From contig JAFDVS010000038.1 of assembly GCA_018268935.1 (NCBI GenBank), forward strand, positions 49,110 through 113,109: a DNA stretch of 64,000 bases, read 5' to 3'. The translations under genes and the position numbers were made by a program. Shown here one piece after another: positions 61,468-64,000 of the stretch. Numbering within the stretch: the stretch's first letter is position 1; each line of letters starts with the position of its first letter. The stretch is from Acidobacteriota bacterium (GTDB lineage: Bacteria > Acidobacteriota > Terriglobia > Bryobacterales > Bryobacteraceae). Below the pieces are notes generated by a model. It was not told where the DNA came from and searched no databases. It was given only the letters and a program-made list of their open reading frames with translations.

Positions 61468-62452
61468 GCTGGTGCAGCGGCGGCTGGATTCATTGACGAA
61501 GCCACCAGGGAGTCTGGGGCGGATGGAAGAGATGCTGGTCGAGTACGCTCGCATTCGCGGGGCGGAGCCTCCCGCGCGGCCTCGCGCGGCCGTGTATATT
61601 TTCTGCGGGGATCACGGCGTCGTGGCGGAAGGCGTAAGCGCCTGGCCGAGCGAGGTGACGCGGCTGATGGCGATGAATTTCGTCGCCGGCGGGGCGGCGA
61701 TCAATGCGATGTGCCGCCACTATGGGATGGATGCGCATGTGGTGGATGTAGGCATTGCAGGAGAAGCAGTGGACGGCGTGCGCGGGTTGCGGGTGGCGAA
61801 TGGGACTCGGAATTTCGCCCTGGAGCCGGCGTTAACCTTGGAGCAAGCACGGCGGGCTTTGGATGCGGGGGCAGAAGTGGCGGGCGAGGCGGCGCGGGCC
61901 TATGATCTGGTGGCATGCGGCGAAATGGGGATCGGGAACACGACTGCCGCGGCGGCACTGCTTTGCGCTTACGCAGGCGTGGATCCGGCAGAAGCGGCGG
62001 GTGCAGGAGCAGGGTCCGATGCGGCCGGGGTAACGAAGAAAGTGGAGGTGCTGCGGCGTGCACTCGCGCGGCATCCCTCCCGCGAGGCGATGGATGTGGC
62101 CGCGGCGTTCGGTGGCCTGGAGATCCTGGCCATCGCGGGGGTGATTCTGGGCGGGGCGCGGCACGGACTGCCCGTGGTGTTGGATGGATTCATCAGTTGC
62201 GCGGCCGCGCTGGTGGTGCAGGCTCTGGAACCGGATGCGCTGCGGTGCGTGTTTTATTCGCACCGGTCGGCGGAGAAAGGGCACCGGTTGATGTTGGAGA
62301 AGCTGGGGGCGCGGCCTTGCTTGGATCTCGATATGCGGTTGGGAGAAGGAACGGGGGCGGCGCTGCTCATTGGGATCTTTCAGACGGCCTGCCGGATCTA
62401 TCATGAGATGGCGACGTTTGAGCGGGCAGGCATAACGAAGGACGCAAGCTGA
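61457..62452 (+). CDS. cobT: Nicotinate-nucleotide:dimethylbenzimidazole phosphoribosyltransferase
   Basis: 331 residues. Motifs LTKPPGSLG (13-21), FCGDHGVVAEGVSAWPS, EMGIGNTTAAAAL and the catalytic Glu E297 in RLGEGTGAA identify CobT, which activates the lower ligand of cobalamin. It overlaps cobC by 11 nt and closes the operon. With cobU, cobS and cobC it forms the late nucleotide-loop (salvage) pathway; no corrin-ring genes are nearby. Confidence 0.95.
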   Translation: MTCELVQRRLDSLTKPPGSLGRMEEMLVEYARIRGAEPPARPRAAVYIFCGDHGVVAEGVSAWPSEVTRLMAMNFVAGGAAINAMCRHYGMDAHVVDVGIAGEAVDGVRGLRVANGTRNFALEPALTLEQARRALDAGAEVAGEAARAYDLVACGEMGIGNTTAAAALLCAYAGVDPAEAAGAGAGSDAAGVTKKVEVLRRALARHPSREAMDVAAAFGGLEILAIAGVILGGARHGLPVVLDGFISCAAALVVQALEPDALRCVFYSHRSAEKGHRLMLEKLGARPCLDLDMRLGEGTGAALLIGIFQTACRIYHEMATFERAGITKDAS

Positions 62453-62454
62453 GA

Positions 62455-62460
62455 TATCAT
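62455..62460 (+). promoter_or_regulatory. TATCAT, -10-like hexamer 7 nt before ATG 62468
   Basis: TATCAT-N7-ATG; it includes the ATG at 62459, which would lie upstream of the transcript start. The downstream ATG 62468 gives the better export leader. Confidence 0.4.
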
Positions 62461-62467
62461 GAACGGC

Positions 62468-63697
62468 ATGACCCGCCGAACCATGCTTGCTACCACTTTC
62501 GGCAGTGCCTGGGCATATGCCGCGAGCACTCCCGGTTTGACGAAACGTCCGTTCCGCTACGCGGATATCGAAGCCAAGATCGCTCGCAAGGACTTCACCG
62601 GCATCTTCAAAGACGACCTGCCCACGCCGTGCATGGTTTTAGACAAAGCTCTGTTCGATCAGAATCTGAAGACGATGGCAGAGCACAACAAGCGCACGGG
62701 GATTGACCTGCGGGCGCATTGCAAGATTCACAAGTCGACCGATGTCGCCAAGCGGCAGATTGCGCTGGGGGCATTGGGCATCTGCTGCGCGACCATCGCG
62801 GAAGCCGAACTGATGGTGGGCACGGGCATCAAGAACGTGCTCTACACCTGCCAACCCGCCGGGAAAAATAAGATCTGGCGCGGCATTCTGCTGTCGAAGA
62901 AGGACCCCACCTTTATGATGGTGGCCGATGATCCGATCACCGTGGATCTGCTGGACGAAGCGGCGGCCACCGCGGGCGTGCGGCCGATTGTGCTGATTGA
63001 CCTCTATTCGGGTCTGACGCGCGCCGGGCACGCCACCGGACAGCCAGGCCTGGAACTGGCGAAACGGATCGATTCGAAAAAGAATCTCAAATTCGGCGGC
63101 GTGATGGGATATTCGGGGACTGCATCGCATACCAAGGGTTGGGAGACACGGCGCCAGAAGTCGCTCACGGACATCGGGCCGGTGGTCGAAACGGCGAACA
63201 TGTGCAAAAAAGCCGGGCTGAACGTTCCCATCATTACGGGCGGAAGCACGGGCACATACAACATCGACAAGGAAATCGGGTTGACCGAATTGCAGGCCGG
63301 TTCCTATGTGTTCATGGACACGCTCTACATGCACGTGGGCAGCAAGAGCGGAGGGAAGGACTACACGGACTTCAAGACTTCGCTGACCGTGCTGACCACC
63401 GCGGTCAGCGCCAATCACAAGGGGCAGGTGACCATTGACGCCGGCAACAAGGCGATGCTGAAGCCCACGGATGAAGTGAAGGGGCGGCCCGAGATTCAAG
63501 TGGAGAATCAGGGCGCCGAGTACGGAATCCTGAAGTGGAAGGACGGCGATGGATTGAAGCTCGGCGACAAGGTGGAATTGTACTGTTCGAACCTGGACAC
63601 CAGCACGAACGTGTACGACCGCTACTATGTCGCCGACGGTGATCGCATCATTGATGTATGGCCGATCATGGGACGCGCGGGCGCGGTACAGCGTTAA
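62468..63697 (+). CDS. Exported D-threonine-aldolase / DSD1-family PLP enzyme
   Basis: 409 residues from ATG 62468; ATG 62459 would add three residues. A twin-arginine-type leader (MTRRTMLATTFGSAWAYAAS) precedes an alanine-racemase-type barrel. K86 in AHCKIHK is the likely Schiff-base lysine, LIDLYSGLTRAG is the conserved strand, and ITGGSTGTYN holds the phosphate. D-threonine aldolase and D-serine dehydratase are the closest characterised functions; both need a divalent metal. It overlaps the amidohydrolase start by 1 nt (TAATG), suggesting joint use on D-amino-acid or N-acyl compounds. Confidence 0.85.
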   Translation: MTRRTMLATTFGSAWAYAASTPGLTKRPFRYADIEAKIARKDFTGIFKDDLPTPCMVLDKALFDQNLKTMAEHNKRTGIDLRAHCKIHKSTDVAKRQIALGALGICCATIAEAELMVGTGIKNVLYTCQPAGKNKIWRGILLSKKDPTFMMVADDPITVDLLDEAAATAGVRPIVLIDLYSGLTRAGHATGQPGLELAKRIDSKKNLKFGGVMGYSGTASHTKGWETRRQKSLTDIGPVVETANMCKKAGLNVPIITGGSTGTYNIDKEIGLTELQAGSYVFMDTLYMHVGSKSGGKDYTDFKTSLTVLTTAVSANHKGQVTIDAGNKAMLKPTDEVKGRPEIQVENQGAEYGILKWKDGDGLKLGDKVELYCSNLDTSTNVYDRYYVADGDRIIDVWPIMGRAGAVQR

Positions 63698-64000
63698 TGC
63701 TCCGGCTGTGGATCTTGCTGGTTGCGGCTGCTTGCCTCCACGGGCAGCAGCCGGAACACGGCAAGCGTTACCCGAGGCTGGTGATCCGCAATGCGATGGT
63801 GGTGGAGGGGAACGGAACACCTGCGTCCGGGCCTCGCGACATCGTCATTGAGAACAATGTGATCCGCAGTGTGGGCGCGGCCACGGGGCGCGGCGATGTG
63901 GAGATTGATGCCAAGGGCAAGTACGTGCTGCCGGGGTTCATCAATATGCACGGGCATAGTCATGAGGAACGCGGCGGCGTGGCAATGCCGGTGGACTACG
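63697..64000 (+). CDS. Secreted amidohydrolase, N-terminal part (runs off the window)
   Basis: The first 101 residues are present. A signal peptide (MLRLWILLVAAACLHGQ) leads into the amidohydrolase-superfamily opening: RLVIRNAMVVEGNGTPA, DIVIENNVIRSVG and KYVLPGFINMHGHSHEE, where the HxH pair binds the metal. It starts within the stop of the preceding gene (TAATG). Likely an N-acyl-amino-acid or imidazolonepropionase-type hydrolase; the rest of the sequence is needed to say which. Confidence 0.85.
   Translation, partial: MLRLWILLVAAACLHGQQPEHGKRYPRLVIRNAMVVEGNGTPASGPRDIVIENNVIRSVGAATGRGDVEIDAKGKYVLPGFINMHGHSHEERGGVAMPVDY

Noticed and set aside
1..64000. CRISPR arrays, tRNA or rRNA genes, insertion sequences
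   Set aside because: Intergenic regions were read for repeats with regular spacers, cloverleaf-like segments and transposase frames; none was found. A tRNAscan or Infernal run would settle the RNA part.

Overview
The window looks like a chromosomal segment of a high-GC acidobacterium of the Solibacteres (Bryobacterales) type. The markers are lineage-typical families: an Oar-like TonB-dependent receptor with a carboxypeptidase-regulatory domain, a TIGR03437-like secreted protein and a remnant of a second one, paired HTH/beta-propeller membrane proteins, PEP-CTERM proteins, an ankyrin protein with the LKKQAK-type N-terminus, and many twin-arginine-type leaders on small-molecule enzymes. No rRNA, tRNA, CRISPR array or insertion sequence was recognised. 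This taxonomic reading is inference from gene content, not from a marker gene.

Layout. 1-9.7 kb: a truncated cytochrome c-domain protein, a polytopic membrane protein, a DUF2961 (GH172-type) protein, the TonB receptor and two TPR proteins. 9.9-18.1 kb: small secreted proteins, a 2TM protein, an ankyrin protein, and a tandem pair of HTH-propeller genes of which the downstream copy is a multiply frameshifted pseudogene. 18.1-20 kb: an orphan phage-type terminase large subunit with a small upstream ORF, bounded by hairpins. 20-22.8 kb: a TIGR03437-like protein and an aminotransferase. 22.8-27 kb: a lower-GC-looking island with a one-polypeptide MmeI-type restriction-modification enzyme flanked by gene-poor DNA and a broken gene. 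27-37.3 kb: the energy-conversion block, a giant pyruvate:ferredoxin oxidoreductase with a C-terminal tethered ferredoxin followed by rnfC-D-G-E-A. A 64-residue TM-plus-cysteine protein and an FNR-type flavoprotein stand where rnfB is expected. 37.4-45.5 kb: PEP-CTERM and beta-barrel secreted proteins, sugar isomerase, Gfo/Idh/MocA dehydrogenase, MFS transporter, DUF362, M20 peptidase, DUF503, an Hsp15-like S4 protein and an exported Nif3-like protein. 45.6-53.8 kb: panB-panC, kynureninase-like, ICMT-like, Cu-monooxygenase-like/cytochrome, an esterase, an antitoxin-like ORF with a toxin stub, and a sugar isomerase. 53.9-59.2 kb: mqnA-mqnC (futalosine menaquinone route), a three-gene ABC-2 exporter and a separate ABC-2 permease. 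59.2-62.5 kb: an Rrf2 regulator directly joined to cobU-cobS-cobC-cobT. 62.5-64 kb: a D-threonine-aldolase-like enzyme and the start of an amidohydrolase.

How they fit together. PFOR makes reduced ferredoxin from pyruvate. The Rnf-like membrane complex can couple ferredoxin oxidation to NAD reduction and ion pumping, and the FNR-type flavoprotein could link it to NAD(P)H. Menaquinone, cobalamin and pantothenate genes on the same segment suit an anaerobic or facultative lifestyle. The most unusual item is the Rnf locus: its gene order parallels nqrABCDE-F, with the F/B position filled by two separate small proteins. A second recurrent feature is a TANNNT hexamer 6-8 nt before the start codon of at least nine genes, which suggests leaderless transcripts.
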